From Luteibacter sp. UNC138MFCol5.1 (GTDB lineage Bacteria; Pseudomonadota; Gammaproteobacteria; Xanthomonadales; Rhodanobacteraceae): a stretch of 64,000 nt of DNA. Below the pieces are notes generated by a model, which saw only the letters and a list, made by a program, of their open reading frames with translations, searched no databases and had not been told where the DNA came from. Every line of letters begins with the position of its first letter. Positions within the stretch are counted from its first letter, which is position 1. Positions 49,160 to 57,139 of the stretch are shown here, in pieces. The DNA lies in NCBI RefSeq assembly GCF_900110505.1, contig NZ_FODZ01000001.1:581604-645603 (forward strand), written 5' to 3'. The position numbers and the translations under genes are program-made.

Positions 49160-50107
49160 TCACTCGTCCCCGGCCGCCTTCAGCTTCGCCAGCTCCGCCT
49201 CGCCGAGCGACAGCGATGCCGCCTTCGCCAGTTCGTCCAGCTGCGCCACCGTCGTCGCGCTGGCGATGGCCGCCGCGGTCGCCGGCTGCGCCATCACCCA
49301 GGCGAGGGCGACCTGGGCAGGCGTGGCGCCATGGGCTTCGGATACCTCGTCGAGGGCCCGCAGCACGCGATAGCCGCGCTCGTTGAGATACGCCTTCACC
49401 TTCGCCGCGCGCGCGGAACTCTTTTCCAGATCGGCCTCGCCGCGGTACTTGCCGCTCAGGAAGCCGCTGGCGAGCGAGTAGTAGCTGATCACGCCGACGT
49501 CCTCGTCGACGCAGAGCTTCTGCAGGCCGTCCTCGAAGCCCTTGCGGTCCATGAGGTTGTATTCGGGCTGGTTGGTCTCGTAACGCGCGAGGTCCTTCTC
49601 ACGACTCGTCTTCAGCGCATCGCTCAGGCGTTCCGCCGAATAGTTGGACGAGCCGACGACGCGCACCTTGCCCGCCTTCACCAGGTCGTCGAACGCGCGG
49701 AGCGTCTCTTCGAGCGGTACCTTCGGGTCGTCCTCGTGCGACTGGTAGAGATCGATGTAGTCGGTCTTCAGGCGACGCAGCGAATCGTCCACGGCCTCAT
49801 GGATGTTCACCGGCGACAGACCCGGATACCTGGCCCACTTGCCCACCTTGGTCGCGATCACGACCTTGTCGCGCTTGCCGCTGCGCGCCAGCCAGTTGCC
49901 GATGATGGTTTCCGATTCACCGCCTTCGTTGCCGGGCACCCAGGCTTCGTAGACGTCGGCGGTGTCGATGAGGTTGAACCCGTGGTCGACGAACGCGTCG
50001 AGCAGATCGAACGAGCGGGCCTCGTCGACGCTCCAGCCGAACACGTTGCCGCCGAACGCGAGGGGAGCCACCTTCAGCGGCGAACGGCCAAGTGGTCGAA
50101 GGGTCAT
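49160..50107 (-). CDS. Aldo/keto reductase
   Basis: Predicted 315 aa. The catalytic Asp and Tyr are in LIDTADVYEAWVPG, Lys in VVIATKVGKW, and His in LYQSHEDDPKVPLEE. QVALAWVMAQPATAAAIASA is the cofactor loop. It belongs to the YajO/AKR9-like group rather than to the reductase at 14564-15556, with which it shares only the fold. GGAGATGACGC leads into the ATG. No regulator is fused to it; the LysR gene beyond the 60-codon ORF is a possible controller. Confidence 0.87.
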   Translation of the reverse strand: MTLRPLGRSPLKVAPLAFGGNVFGWSVDEARSFDLLDAFVDHGFNLIDTADVYEAWVPGNEGGESETIIGNWLARSGKRDKVVIATKVGKWARYPGLSPVNIHEAVDDSLRRLKTDYIDLYQSHEDDPKVPLEETLRAFDDLVKAGKVRVVGSSNYSAERLSDALKTSREKDLARYETNQPEYNLMDRKGFEDGLQKLCVDEDVGVISYYSLASGFLSGKYRGEADLEKSSARAAKVKAYLNERGYRVLRALDEVSEAHGATPAQVALAWVMAQPATAAAIASATTVAQLDELAKAASLSLGEAELAKLKAAGDE

Positions 50108-50172
50108 GCGTCATCTCCGATGGGGTGGAAAACATCCATCATGACGCAAACGAAGTTCAGGCCGCGTGTCCG

Positions 50173-50355
50173 TCAGCAGGTGGCGCAGGCCGTTCGCGAA
50201 GGCACCACGGCTGCCGGTTCCTGGACGGGGCGGGGCGCCGCCTGCGGCGAGCGTTCGCGCGGGCGCGGGGCCTCGTCGCGACCAAGGCGAAGGACCAGTT
50301 CACGATCGACGATGTGGCCGTGCATGAACGCAAGACCGGTGAAAATCGATGCCAT
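50173..50355 (-). CDS. Small protein of unknown function, strong ribosome site
   Basis: Predicted 60 aa. It starts MASIFTGLAFMHGHIVDREL and has a Pro/Arg-rich tail ending in ACATC with two Cys. GGGAGG lies six nt before the ATG at 50355, which is the best argument that it is real. It sits between the aldo-keto reductase and the divergent LysR gene. No signal peptide or TM helix is apparent. The end is only about 65 nt from the reductase start, so the two could be cotranscribed. Confidence 0.55.
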   Translation of the reverse strand: MASIFTGLAFMHGHIVDRELVLRLGRDEAPRPRERSPQAAPRPVQEPAAVVPSRTACATC

Positions 50356-50475
50356 GGCAACCTCCCTCGGGTGACGTGTCGCAAGGGCCTGCGATTCAAC
50401 GTGGGCTAAAGGGTGCACTTTCCGCGGGGGCGCAGAAAGCGATATGTTTGCAACCCGGCCTTGAGGATTATTCAC

Positions 50476-51393
50476 ATGTCCCGCCTGCCACTCGGTCTGC
50501 TTCAGGGGTTCGTCCTGGTCGCCCGCACGGGGAAGCTGTCGCGCGCGGCGGAGCAGCTCAACCTCACCGTCAGCGCGCTCAGCCACCAGATCCGCAACCT
50601 GGAGGAGCGACTTGGCCGCACGCTCTTCGACCGCGGGCCGCGCGGGGTCACGCTGACCGCGGACGGCGCGCATCTGCTGGAAGCCATCGGGCATCACTTC
50701 GAAGGCATCGAGCACGCGCTGGGGCGTTTCGAAGGACGGCACCACGACGCGGTCACGCTGAGCGTGCTTCCTTCCGTCGCATCGAGCTGGCTGGTCCCTC
50801 GCCTGCCGCGCCTGGTCGGCAAGCATCCTGAAATCGAACTCAGCCTGCACTCGTCGGTGTCGGTGGTCGATTTCGACCGCGAGCCGAATGTCGACGTGGC
50901 GTTCCGTTACGGCCTCGGCTCGTGGCCGCGCACGAAGGCCGAGCGTCTGTTCGACGAATACATCGTCCCGATCGCGAGCCCGTCGCTCGTTCGCCGCATG
51001 GGCGGCCTGCCCACGACGTCGCTCGACGGGTGGCCGTTGCTCGGCGATCCCTCCGGCCGCTGGAACGACTGGGCCGAAGCGTTCGGCATGCCGTTGCCGT
51101 CGCGCTACGTCGCGCGCTTCGACAACACCGAACATCTGCAACGCGCGGTGCTCGAAGGACTCGGCGTCGCCCTCGGCCGACTGGTCATGGCGCGCTCGCT
51201 GATCGAATGCGGCGCGCTGACCGTGTTGTGCAAGGAGCGCCTCCGCGTCGCGGAAGCGTATTACCTCGTCTACCCGAAACGCTCCGAGGCGCACGCCGGC
51301 GTGACACGGGTGCGCGACTGGCTGCTGGAGGAAGCGCGCGAGTACGAAGCCGGGCTGGTGGACACCGTGCCGGTACCCGTCGAGGTCGACTGA
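50476..51393 (+). CDS. LysR-family transcriptional regulator (GcvA-like)
   Basis: Predicted 305 aa. The N-terminal winged HTH (LLQGFVLVARTGKLSRAAEQ with LNLTVSALSHQIRNLEERLG) is followed by RTLFDRGPRGVTLTADGA, typical of GcvA-like LysR proteins. The effector domain includes VAFRYGLGSWPRTKAERLF and LGVALGRLVMARSLIE. ATG at 50476 has GAGG nine nt upstream; the preceding frame to 50413 has no initiation signal. It is divergent from the small ORF and the reductase, the classical LysR arrangement, so these are candidate targets. Effector unknown. Confidence 0.88.
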   Translation: MSRLPLGLLQGFVLVARTGKLSRAAEQLNLTVSALSHQIRNLEERLGRTLFDRGPRGVTLTADGAHLLEAIGHHFEGIEHALGRFEGRHHDAVTLSVLPSVASSWLVPRLPRLVGKHPEIELSLHSSVSVVDFDREPNVDVAFRYGLGSWPRTKAERLFDEYIVPIASPSLVRRMGGLPTTSLDGWPLLGDPSGRWNDWAEAFGMPLPSRYVARFDNTEHLQRAVLEGLGVALGRLVMARSLIECGALTVLCKERLRVAEAYYLVYPKRSEAHAGVTRVRDWLLEEAREYEAGLVDTVPVPVEVD

Positions 51394-51609
51394 CGCGCAG
51401 CCCAAAGTCGCCACCGCTGTCACGGCGTAGTTTGCTGAACGCTGGAAAATGCAAGGGCGATCATTCTCATACGCGCCTCGCGGCGCTCGTGTAGTCTCCG
51501 CATCCATGCCGGTGTGGGGAGCACACGGGCACGCGTAGCGAGGCCCGCCGGGCGCGCGCGCCGGTGATTCATGGAAGGGCGCGGCATCGCGTCCAGGCAA
51601 GGAGATCGC

Positions 51610-52083
51610 ATGAGTTTCATTCCCATGCCGCGACGCGCGTACGACCCGGCGCGCGACATCCTCGTCCACCGCGGGAGGGTCGTGCCCGCCACGAGCGACA
51701 TCGCGTCGACCCGCATCGAAGTCCACGTCACCCGGCGCGGACAGCCCCTCGCCGCCTGGGGCTTCGCATGCGACGTGTCGGAGACGAGGGGTTCCATCCG
51801 CCGCCACGTCCATCGCCTCGACCTCGAAAGCCTGCACGCGAACCTGCTGACGCGAGACATCGTCGCGCCCGACCTTGATGCACCGGCGTTCCTGCGCTAC
51901 CTCGCCACCGGCACCGCCGCCGCATATCGCGCGCCCGGTCTCGACCGCGACGCGACCGAATGCGTCGTCACCGTAACCTGCGACGTCCTCGACCTTTGCG
52001 GCCTGCCCGCACCGCACGACGACGAACCGCCCGGCGGCTACGTGCTGGCACGCGCCGCGAATCCCGGTATGTGGTGGGACTGA
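51610..52083 (+). CDS. Paralog 1 of an unrecognised four-copy family
   Basis: Predicted 157 aa, cytoplasmic. It begins MSFIPMPRRAYDPARDILVH and shares with the three next genes the pattern MxF...R-AYD...R-I..GR..P...D, a VHV strand, an AF/GF strand, a DIA.DL..F.YL helix and a TEC-VTVTCDV strand near residue 120. Function not recognised. AAGGAG lies five nt before the ATG. Unlike copies 2-4 it has the high GC of the host, suggesting it is the oldest member. Possible start of a cluster that ends with the 737-aa protein; cytosolic immunity-like role is only a hypothesis. Confidence 0.7.
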   Translation: MSFIPMPRRAYDPARDILVHRGRVVPATSDIASTRIEVHVTRRGQPLAAWGFACDVSETRGSIRRHVHRLDLESLHANLLTRDIVAPDLDAPAFLRYLATGTAAAYRAPGLDRDATECVVTVTCDVLDLCGLPAPHDDEPPGGYVLARAANPGMWWD

Positions 52084-52110
52084 CGGGCCTGTTCGATGGA
52101 TCCGTTGATC

Positions 52111-52124
52111 GGATGAAGTGAGGA
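52111..52124 (+). repeat. Duplicated leader block before paralog 2
   Basis: GGATGAAGTGAGGA at 52111-52124 recurs identically at 52830-52843, in both cases ending 7 nt before the ATG. It includes the ribosome site. It marks paralogs 2 and 3 as products of a roughly 719-bp tandem duplication. Confidence 0.75.
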
Positions 52125-52131
52125 GACATAG

Positions 52132-52614
52132 ATGGGTTTTATCTTGAAGGGTCGAGCGGCGCACGACTCGCAACGGAATATCGACTTTGTTCCTGGCCGT
52201 ATCGAGCCCATGGGCAATGACCGTACGTCGGTGGAGCTTCAGGTTCACGTGCGGTGTGAGGACGCATTCGTGACGCTGCTCGCTTTTTCCGGATCGGTCA
52301 CCTTCGAGGAGTCGTTCGGTTATCGCTACAGGGTCGTCGTGACGCCGGATGAACTGGAGCATGCGATGTATTTTCGGGACGACATAGCTCGCGATCTGGA
52401 ACCGTTCAAATACCTGATGCACGTCTGCGAGGGTGTGGCCCTTGCGTTTGGAAACCGTGGCGGAGCAAGGACTAAAACGGAATGCACCGTTGCGGTGCGG
52501 GAGGATGCGTTCGCAACCTCTGGTATCGCAGTGCCTCTGGACATGCCTGTAGCGGAGGGAAGCTACACGTTGGCGGCGTACTCGGACGACGCCTGGAGTG
52601 TGCGAGGTGACTAA
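52132..52614 (+). CDS. Paralog 2 of the four-copy family
   Basis: Predicted 160 aa, no signal peptide, mixed alpha/beta. The N-terminus MGFILKGRAAHDSQRNIDFV and the block GRIEPMGNDRTSVELQVHV are nearly the same in paralog 3. The C-terminal half has VCEGVALAFGNRGGARTKTE, then CTVAVREDAF. No catalytic motif is evident. GAGGAG precedes the ATG. GC is visibly lower than the host's, implying later acquisition. A 236-nt gap without a credible gene separates it from paralog 3, and that gap has diffuse similarity to the next one. Confidence 0.75.
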   Translation: MGFILKGRAAHDSQRNIDFVPGRIEPMGNDRTSVELQVHVRCEDAFVTLLAFSGSVTFEESFGYRYRVVVTPDELEHAMYFRDDIARDLEPFKYLMHVCEGVALAFGNRGGARTKTECTVAVREDAFATSGIAVPLDMPVAEGSYTLAAYSDDAWSVRGD

Positions 52615-52829
52615 TTGGAATTCGAACGCGGTCCGCACGACGTTTCGCTCGGACCCGCCTCCAGTGTCCTCGTCGACACTCTCTCTGGATTCGATCGGAT
52701 GCGACGCTCTTGGCGAACGTGCGGAATGGGGTGGCGGGAAACAACCTGCAGTCCACAAGCGGCATCCATCGCAATAGGTCGCTCTGGAAGGTAGGTCGCA
52801 GCATCGGAGACCTTTGCAGGTCATTCATT

Positions 52830-52843
52830 GGATGAAGTGAGGA
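52830..52843 (+). repeat. Duplicated leader block before paralog 3
   Basis: Second copy of GGATGAAGTGAGGA, identical to 52111-52124 and at the same distance from its ATG (52851). It is not present before paralog 4. Confidence 0.75.
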
Positions 52844-52850
52844 AGTACAG

Positions 52851-53327
52851 ATGGGTTTCGTTCTGAAGGGCGGATTGGCATACGATCCGCAACGCAACAT
52901 CGAGTTCTCTCCCGGACGCATCGAGCCCATGGGCAACGATCGGACGGAGTTTCAGGTCAACGTGTGGCGCGGGGAGGCATTCGTGACGATGCTTGTCCTC
53001 GACGGATCGATAACCTTCGAGCAGCCATTCGGCTATCGCCACAAGGCCATCGTGACTCCGGTTGAGCTGGAGTTCCTGATGGACATCAAGAAAGAGATGG
53101 CGCCCGACCTGACGCCCTTTGAATACCTGACGTACATCTGCGAAGGAGTGGCGATCACTCTCGGAAACCGTGGCGGAGGAAGGGCCGGAACTGAGTGCAC
53201 GGTGGCGGTGCGAAAGGATGCGTTCGTAGCGGTTGGTATGGCGGAGCCGACGGGGGTGCCGCTATTGGATGACAGCTACGTGTTGGCGACATTCGTGGAT
53301 GAGGCCGGGGGTGTGCAAGATGGCTAG
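52851..53327 (+). CDS. Paralog 3 of the four-copy family
   Basis: Predicted 158 aa. MGFVLKGGLAYDPQRNIEFS and GRIEPMGNDRTEFQVNVW align directly with paralog 2, followed by FGYRHKAIVTPVELEFLMDI and EGVAITLGNRGGGRAGTECT. The family likeness is greatest at the N-terminus and at the GNRGG/TECTVAVR segment. No known domain is recognised. The leader block is identical to that of paralog 2, so these two copies are the most recent duplicates. A 243-nt gap with no supportable gene follows. Confidence 0.75.
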   Translation: MGFVLKGGLAYDPQRNIEFSPGRIEPMGNDRTEFQVNVWRGEAFVTMLVLDGSITFEQPFGYRHKAIVTPVELEFLMDIKKEMAPDLTPFEYLTYICEGVAITLGNRGGGRAGTECTVAVRKDAFVAVGMAEPTGVPLLDDSYVLATFVDEAGGVQDG

Positions 53328-53588
53328 TCGGTATTCGGACGCGTTCCGCTTCCGGTGCTCTCGACGACGGCCTCTGGGTTCGCGGCGCCGCAACGTTACC
53401 CGGGAACGTCTAAGTAAGGGATGGGAAGCGTGAGTTGCCGACGTTGCTTCGCAGTCCATTAACGGAGCTCAAGAGTTCTGCGGTGCGGGTCGTGTGGGCA
53501 ACGACGTATGTGTGGGTAAACGCCGAGGTCGCGATAGGCGCGTCTCTCGGTTCGAGGTTTCACTGAAAAAATGGAAGTATCAACGGAT

Positions 53589-54068
53589 ATGAGCTTTGTA
53601 CTGATCGACTCCTCTGCGCATGACTTGCAGAGGGGAGTGAGCTTTAGTCGCGGTCGTACGGAGCCGCTTGGGGGTGATGGGTCGGCAACGCTGTTCGAGA
53701 TTTACGTCCGGCGGGATACGGACGTCGTCGCGCTGTTTGGTTTTTCCGGATCCGTATCGTTCCAGGATGCGGCCGGTTACCGTTTCAGATTCGTCTTGGA
53801 CGAGCACGAACTCGAGCAAGCATGCTGTCACCGCGCGGAAATTGCTCCGGATCTGGAGCTGTTCGATTACTTCCGACATCTCGCAGAGGGGTTGGCCCTC
53901 CTTTACGGAAGCGCGCGTGATGCTACGACTAAAAGGGAGTGCGTAGTCGTCGTAAAGGAAGAGGCTGTAGCCGCGTTCGACGTCCCCATGCCGACTGGTC
54001 TCGATCTTTCCACGGACGGATACCTTCTTTGCGAATACGTGGACGGGGCTATGCGGGGCCGGCTATGA
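53589..54068 (+). CDS. Paralog 4 of the four-copy family, coupled to the mosaic protein
   Basis: Predicted 159 aa from ATG at 53589, chosen because MSFVLIDSSAHDLQRGVSFS then lines up with the N-termini of paralogs 1-3; an ATG at 53571 would add six residues. It keeps FSGSVSFQDAAGYRFRF, a DLELFDYFRHLAEGLALLYG helix and TKRECVVVVKEEA. It is the most diverged copy. The stop overlaps the start of the 737-aa gene (ATGA), so this copy is the one translated together with it, as expected of a dedicated partner or immunity gene. Confidence 0.72.
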   Translation: MSFVLIDSSAHDLQRGVSFSRGRTEPLGGDGSATLFEIYVRRDTDVVALFGFSGSVSFQDAAGYRFRFVLDEHELEQACCHRAEIAPDLELFDYFRHLAEGLALLYGSARDATTKRECVVVVKEEAVAAFDVPMPTGLDLSTDGYLLCEYVDGAMRGRL

Positions 54069-56278
54069 AAAATACCTATGCCGATGCGATTAGAACCACC
54101 TTCCAATCAGCGACGAACGTCGAGGGCGGGTCGATCATCGACGAATCCAAAATGGAGCGGCTGATTTGTTACGCGCTGAACGATGGTTCAGGTGCTCGGG
54201 CTGGTGAGAGTCTCGCCGGGTTGGCATCACGAAAGCTAGCCCTCTTCCCCGCATCGCTGCCACCGGGGGTGAGGTACGTGGCATTCTCGGGTCGCGACAG
54301 ACAAGGCAAAGCAAACAGCTACGCGGCGCAGTTGCACGTCAAGGGGTCCGCAAGGCGCGCGGGCATGATCGGTGAGACAGCATGGGGTCGCCTTGTCATC
54401 GATGCATCCAAGGATCCGGAAATATCTGTTGCCATCGACAAGATGCAGGATTTTCTGCACGTCGTCGGTGTCCAGCCAGCCTACGGCGACGCAACCGACG
54501 CCCTCATCGACACCCTCTGGAACTACGGCAGCGCTCCCTTCATGGAGAACGCCATCCGTAGCGGGTTGCCCATCATCGGCTTCGTCGATGGCGCGGATCC
54601 GGGGCGCGGGTATGCGCGGCACGAGTTACCGACGCTGCTGCGGAGTCCGTCGACGGTGTTCAACGGTTACGCGGTGCGGGACATCGTCGGCGATCCGCGT
54701 CGGTTCACGGCGGATGCGGCGGCGCAGTTCAAGGCGATGGAGTGGTCCGCGATCCAGGCGGTGACGCTGTACAGCGGCCGGCCGATCGCGGCGGCGGAGT
54801 TCCGTCGCATGGTGGATCTCGGGTATGGCTACGACGCGGCGAAGAACACGCTGTTCGGGCGCCCCGTGGACGACGTGATCCGGCGTCCGCTCGACGAGGT
54901 GGCGGAGCTCGGGCACCGGTGGACGCAGTGGCATGCGTCGCGTCAGGGACACGGGCATTACCGGTCGCCGCTGGAGGCCTGGCGGCGGATGACTCGCGAT
55001 GGCGTGTTCGCGGACGACGTGCGCTTCTATCCCCTGGCGACGACGAATGCGCCGACCCAGGGCGATGCCGTGTTCTCGCACGCCGCGGGTCGCGCTCCCA
55101 TGTCCGGCGGACGGGTGCTGGGCGCGCTAGGGCATTGGGGGCTCGCGCTGGACACCGTCGCGACGGCACGAGAGGTCGAAGCGCTGGATGCGGGCGCCAA
55201 TGCCATGGGTGCGGACTCGGCGTTGCTGCACTTCGGCGGCCGTCACCTCGGTGCGTGGGGCGGCGCGGTGCTTGGCGCGAAGACGGCGGCGACGCTCGGC
55301 GCGGGTACCGGCCCGGGCGCGTGGGTGGCCGGAGCGGCGGGCGCGGTCGTCGGGGCGGCGTCGGGCGAGGCGGTGGCGCGTGCCATCGACGACGCCCGCG
55401 CGTTCCATCAGATGGATCGCGAAGGCCACCACTGGCGGATGGATGCGGCGCATCCGGAACGCGGGTGGACGCGCAGCGTCTCGCGCGTCGACCCCGACGC
55501 GCCGCGCCTGGCCGGTGTCGGGCACGGCTCGCCGGCCTACCGCACCGAGACGTTCCGGGCCACGCCGGATATCGCGAACGAACTCGACTACCGCGCCGCG
55601 GGCGTGCAGGTACAGCTCGCCCTCGCGCATCCGGAGCCACCGCGCGATCCGCACACGCTGCCGGCGGACGCCCGCGACACGCCGAGCCTGCGTGAGGCGC
55701 CATGGCAACGCAACGCCGTCACGGGTGCGTGGTCACGCGACGTGACCGTGGGTTACCTCGAGCACGGGCTGCCACGCATGCACCGAGAAGCGGCCTCGCC
55801 GGAACGCGCCGCGTCGCTCGACGCGGCGGCGCAGGCGATCGTGGCGGCGAACGCGTCGCGCACGCCCGAGGCGATCGCCTCGCAGTACATGGCGATGTGG
55901 CGGGAGCGGGGGTGGGACCGGTTCGGGCCGCCGGAAGCTGCGGCGATCGACGCCGACCGTGCACCCGTCACCGCGCGCGACTCCACGCGCGACGCGCCGG
56001 CGCCGACGGAACCCGCCCGCCCGGTCAGCCCCTTCGAGGCACGGCTGGACCGCATGCTGGATGCGGCGGCACGCGGGGACTGGAGTGCGTTCGGCGACGA
56101 CGTGCGCGCCATGGCCTCGTCGCCCGTCGCGGAGGCCTTCCGCGAGCGCGCGGTGATGCAGGTGGACCACCAGGAACAGCTCGCGGCGCAGGAACGGCAA
56201 CTCGCCGAACAGCAGCAGTGGATCGAGGTGATGAGCCAGCAGCAGACCCAGCAGATGTCGCGCGGACGTTCGCGCTGA
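54065..56278 (+). CDS. Mosaic 737-aa protein with glycine-zipper segment, effector/toxin candidate
   Basis: Not recognised. Residues 1-175 are encoded by lower-GC DNA like the paralogs before it; from about residue 176 (nt ~54590) composition jumps to host-like very high GC, suggesting a recombined N-terminal part. Residues about 385-440 are a Gly/Ala-rich zipper (GGAVLGAKTAATLGAGTGPG and onward), a membrane-inserting pattern. Another block has MDREGHHWRMDAAHPERGW. Residues 695-730 are Gln/Glu-rich coiled coil ending QQQTQQMSRG. ATG overlaps paralog 4. C-terminal secretion-type signals such as XVIPCD were looked for and not recognised. Confidence 0.7.
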   Translation: MKNTYADAIRTTFQSATNVEGGSIIDESKMERLICYALNDGSGARAGESLAGLASRKLALFPASLPPGVRYVAFSGRDRQGKANSYAAQLHVKGSARRAGMIGETAWGRLVIDASKDPEISVAIDKMQDFLHVVGVQPAYGDATDALIDTLWNYGSAPFMENAIRSGLPIIGFVDGADPGRGYARHELPTLLRSPSTVFNGYAVRDIVGDPRRFTADAAAQFKAMEWSAIQAVTLYSGRPIAAAEFRRMVDLGYGYDAAKNTLFGRPVDDVIRRPLDEVAELGHRWTQWHASRQGHGHYRSPLEAWRRMTRDGVFADDVRFYPLATTNAPTQGDAVFSHAAGRAPMSGGRVLGALGHWGLALDTVATAREVEALDAGANAMGADSALLHFGGRHLGAWGGAVLGAKTAATLGAGTGPGAWVAGAAGAVVGAASGEAVARAIDDARAFHQMDREGHHWRMDAAHPERGWTRSVSRVDPDAPRLAGVGHGSPAYRTETFRATPDIANELDYRAAGVQVQLALAHPEPPRDPHTLPADARDTPSLREAPWQRNAVTGAWSRDVTVGYLEHGLPRMHREAASPERAASLDAAAQAIVAANASRTPEAIASQYMAMWRERGWDRFGPPEAAAIDADRAPVTARDSTRDAPAPTEPARPVSPFEARLDRMLDAAARGDWSAFGDDVRAMASSPVAEAFRERAVMQVDHQEQLAAQERQLAEQQQWIEVMSQQQTQQMSRGRSR

Positions 56279-56297
56279 TCACGACAGGAGAGACACC

Positions 56298-56867
56298 ATG
56301 GAAGAGCAACGGATGAATGCGCTGGCCGACAAGACGGCCGCGTTGATGGAGCAGTTCCGGCGGCAGGCCGCCGAGACGCAGCAGCGGTTCGAGGCCACGC
56401 AGCGCGTGCTGGACGACCTCGCCGGTACGGTGCCCGGCGTGGTGCGGCGCTCGGCGGACGACGTGCTGAGGACGGTGCCCGGTCGCGTCGTCGAGCAGCT
56501 CTCGGCGACGGTCGGGGACCTCGCCTCGGGGTACGAGGTGCGCCTCGCCGAAGCGTCCACGGCGGCGGCCGCCGCCGCGAACGGCGTGGCCGCGCAGCTG
56601 GCCCGGCTCGAGCGCCTGCATCGGCACCTCGTGTGGAAGGTCGTGGGCGTCGCCGGCGCGAGCCTCGTCACGCTCGGCGTGGCCACCTGGATGCTGGGTG
56701 CGCACTACGTCGACGAGATCCGTCAGAACCGCGTGCAGGCCGACCTGATGCGGGTGATCAATACCGCCGATGTCATGCTCTGCGAGGGTCGTCTCTGCGC
56801 GAACGTCGAGGCCAGGGGCCCGAAGTTCGGCGAGCGTGGCGAGTATCGCCCGGTACGGCCGCGCTGA
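56298..56867 (+). CDS. Coiled-coil membrane protein of unknown function
   Basis: Predicted 189 aa. The first ~115 residues are helical and Ala/Gln/Arg-rich (MEQFRRQAAETQQRFEATQR), one TM helix follows (WKVVGVAGASLVTLGVATWM), and a short C-terminal part includes NTADVMLCEGRLCANVEARG with two cysteines and ends YRPVRPR. That C-terminal pattern resembles small proteins I recall from relaxase/mobilisation loci, but this is memory, not evidence. It starts 19 nt after the 737-aa gene and is presumably its partner. AGGAG precedes the ATG. Confidence 0.7.
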   Translation: MEEQRMNALADKTAALMEQFRRQAAETQQRFEATQRVLDDLAGTVPGVVRRSADDVLRTVPGRVVEQLSATVGDLASGYEVRLAEASTAAAAAANGVAAQLARLERLHRHLVWKVVGVAGASLVTLGVATWMLGAHYVDEIRQNRVQADLMRVINTADVMLCEGRLCANVEARGPKFGERGEYRPVRPR

Positions 56868-56880
56868 CCGTTCGCGGGCC

Positions 56881-56909
56881 TTGACCGGCCCGCGTTGCGG
56901 CGCGACAAT
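56881..56909 (+). promoter_or_regulatory. Candidate promoter of the mgtA leader
   Basis: TTGACC (56881-56886) and GACAAT (56904-56909) are separated by 17 bp. Transcription from here would give a leader of about 560 nt before mgtA. Confidence 0.5.
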
Positions 56910-56967
56910 TCCCCGGCTACCCGGCGGCATTTCGCCCGGTGGCACCCTCCTTACCTTATTCAGGCAT

Positions 56968-57081
56968 ATGGACGTCTACCCTAGTCGACGCGCCGGCTCC
57001 CGCACGCATCGGGTCCCGGCGCTGGCAAAACTCATCGCCCGCGGCGACCGCACCCGGTCGGCCGGCGCTTTCCTCCACTAG
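56968..57081 (+). CDS. Leader ORF 1 in the mgtA 5' region
   Basis: A 37-codon frame beginning MDVYPSRRAGSRTHRVPALA. Basic, no TM helix. The ribosome site is weak (CAGG). It is listed because it is the first frame in the long leader and ends 10 nt before the structured element at 57091-57139, so its translation could influence folding. Whether it is made is unknown. Confidence 0.3.
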   Translation: MDVYPSRRAGSRTHRVPALAKLIARGDRTRSAGAFLH

Positions 57082-57090
57082 GGAAAGTCC

Positions 57091-57139
57091 GGCTCTCCTC
57101 GTCGGAAGCTGCGAGCTTCCGTTATCCGAGGATCGAGCC
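57091..57139 (+). promoter_or_regulatory. Three-segment RNA stem covering a ribosome site
   Basis: Complementary arms are GGCTC/GAGCC (57091-57095, 57135-57139), TCCTCG/CGAGGA (57096-57101, 57127-57132) and GGAAGCT/AGCTTCC (57104-57110, 57114-57120, loop GCG). All pairs are perfect, 18 bp in total. The 3' arm contains the ribosome site GAGGA of the ORF at 57140, whose ATG follows directly. This predicts that initiation depends on opening the stem. Confidence 0.75.

Noticed and set aside
51394..51609. Fur-like box (GATCATTCTCAT) before paralog 1
   Set aside because: Too few matches to the Fur consensus and no second half site.
54065..56278. XVIPCD-type C-terminus marking a Xanthomonadales antibacterial T4SS effector
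   Set aside because: The C-terminus is Gln-rich but the conserved blocks of that domain (for example IDHV.LS and FAVQG) are not present, so only an unspecified effector-like role is offered.
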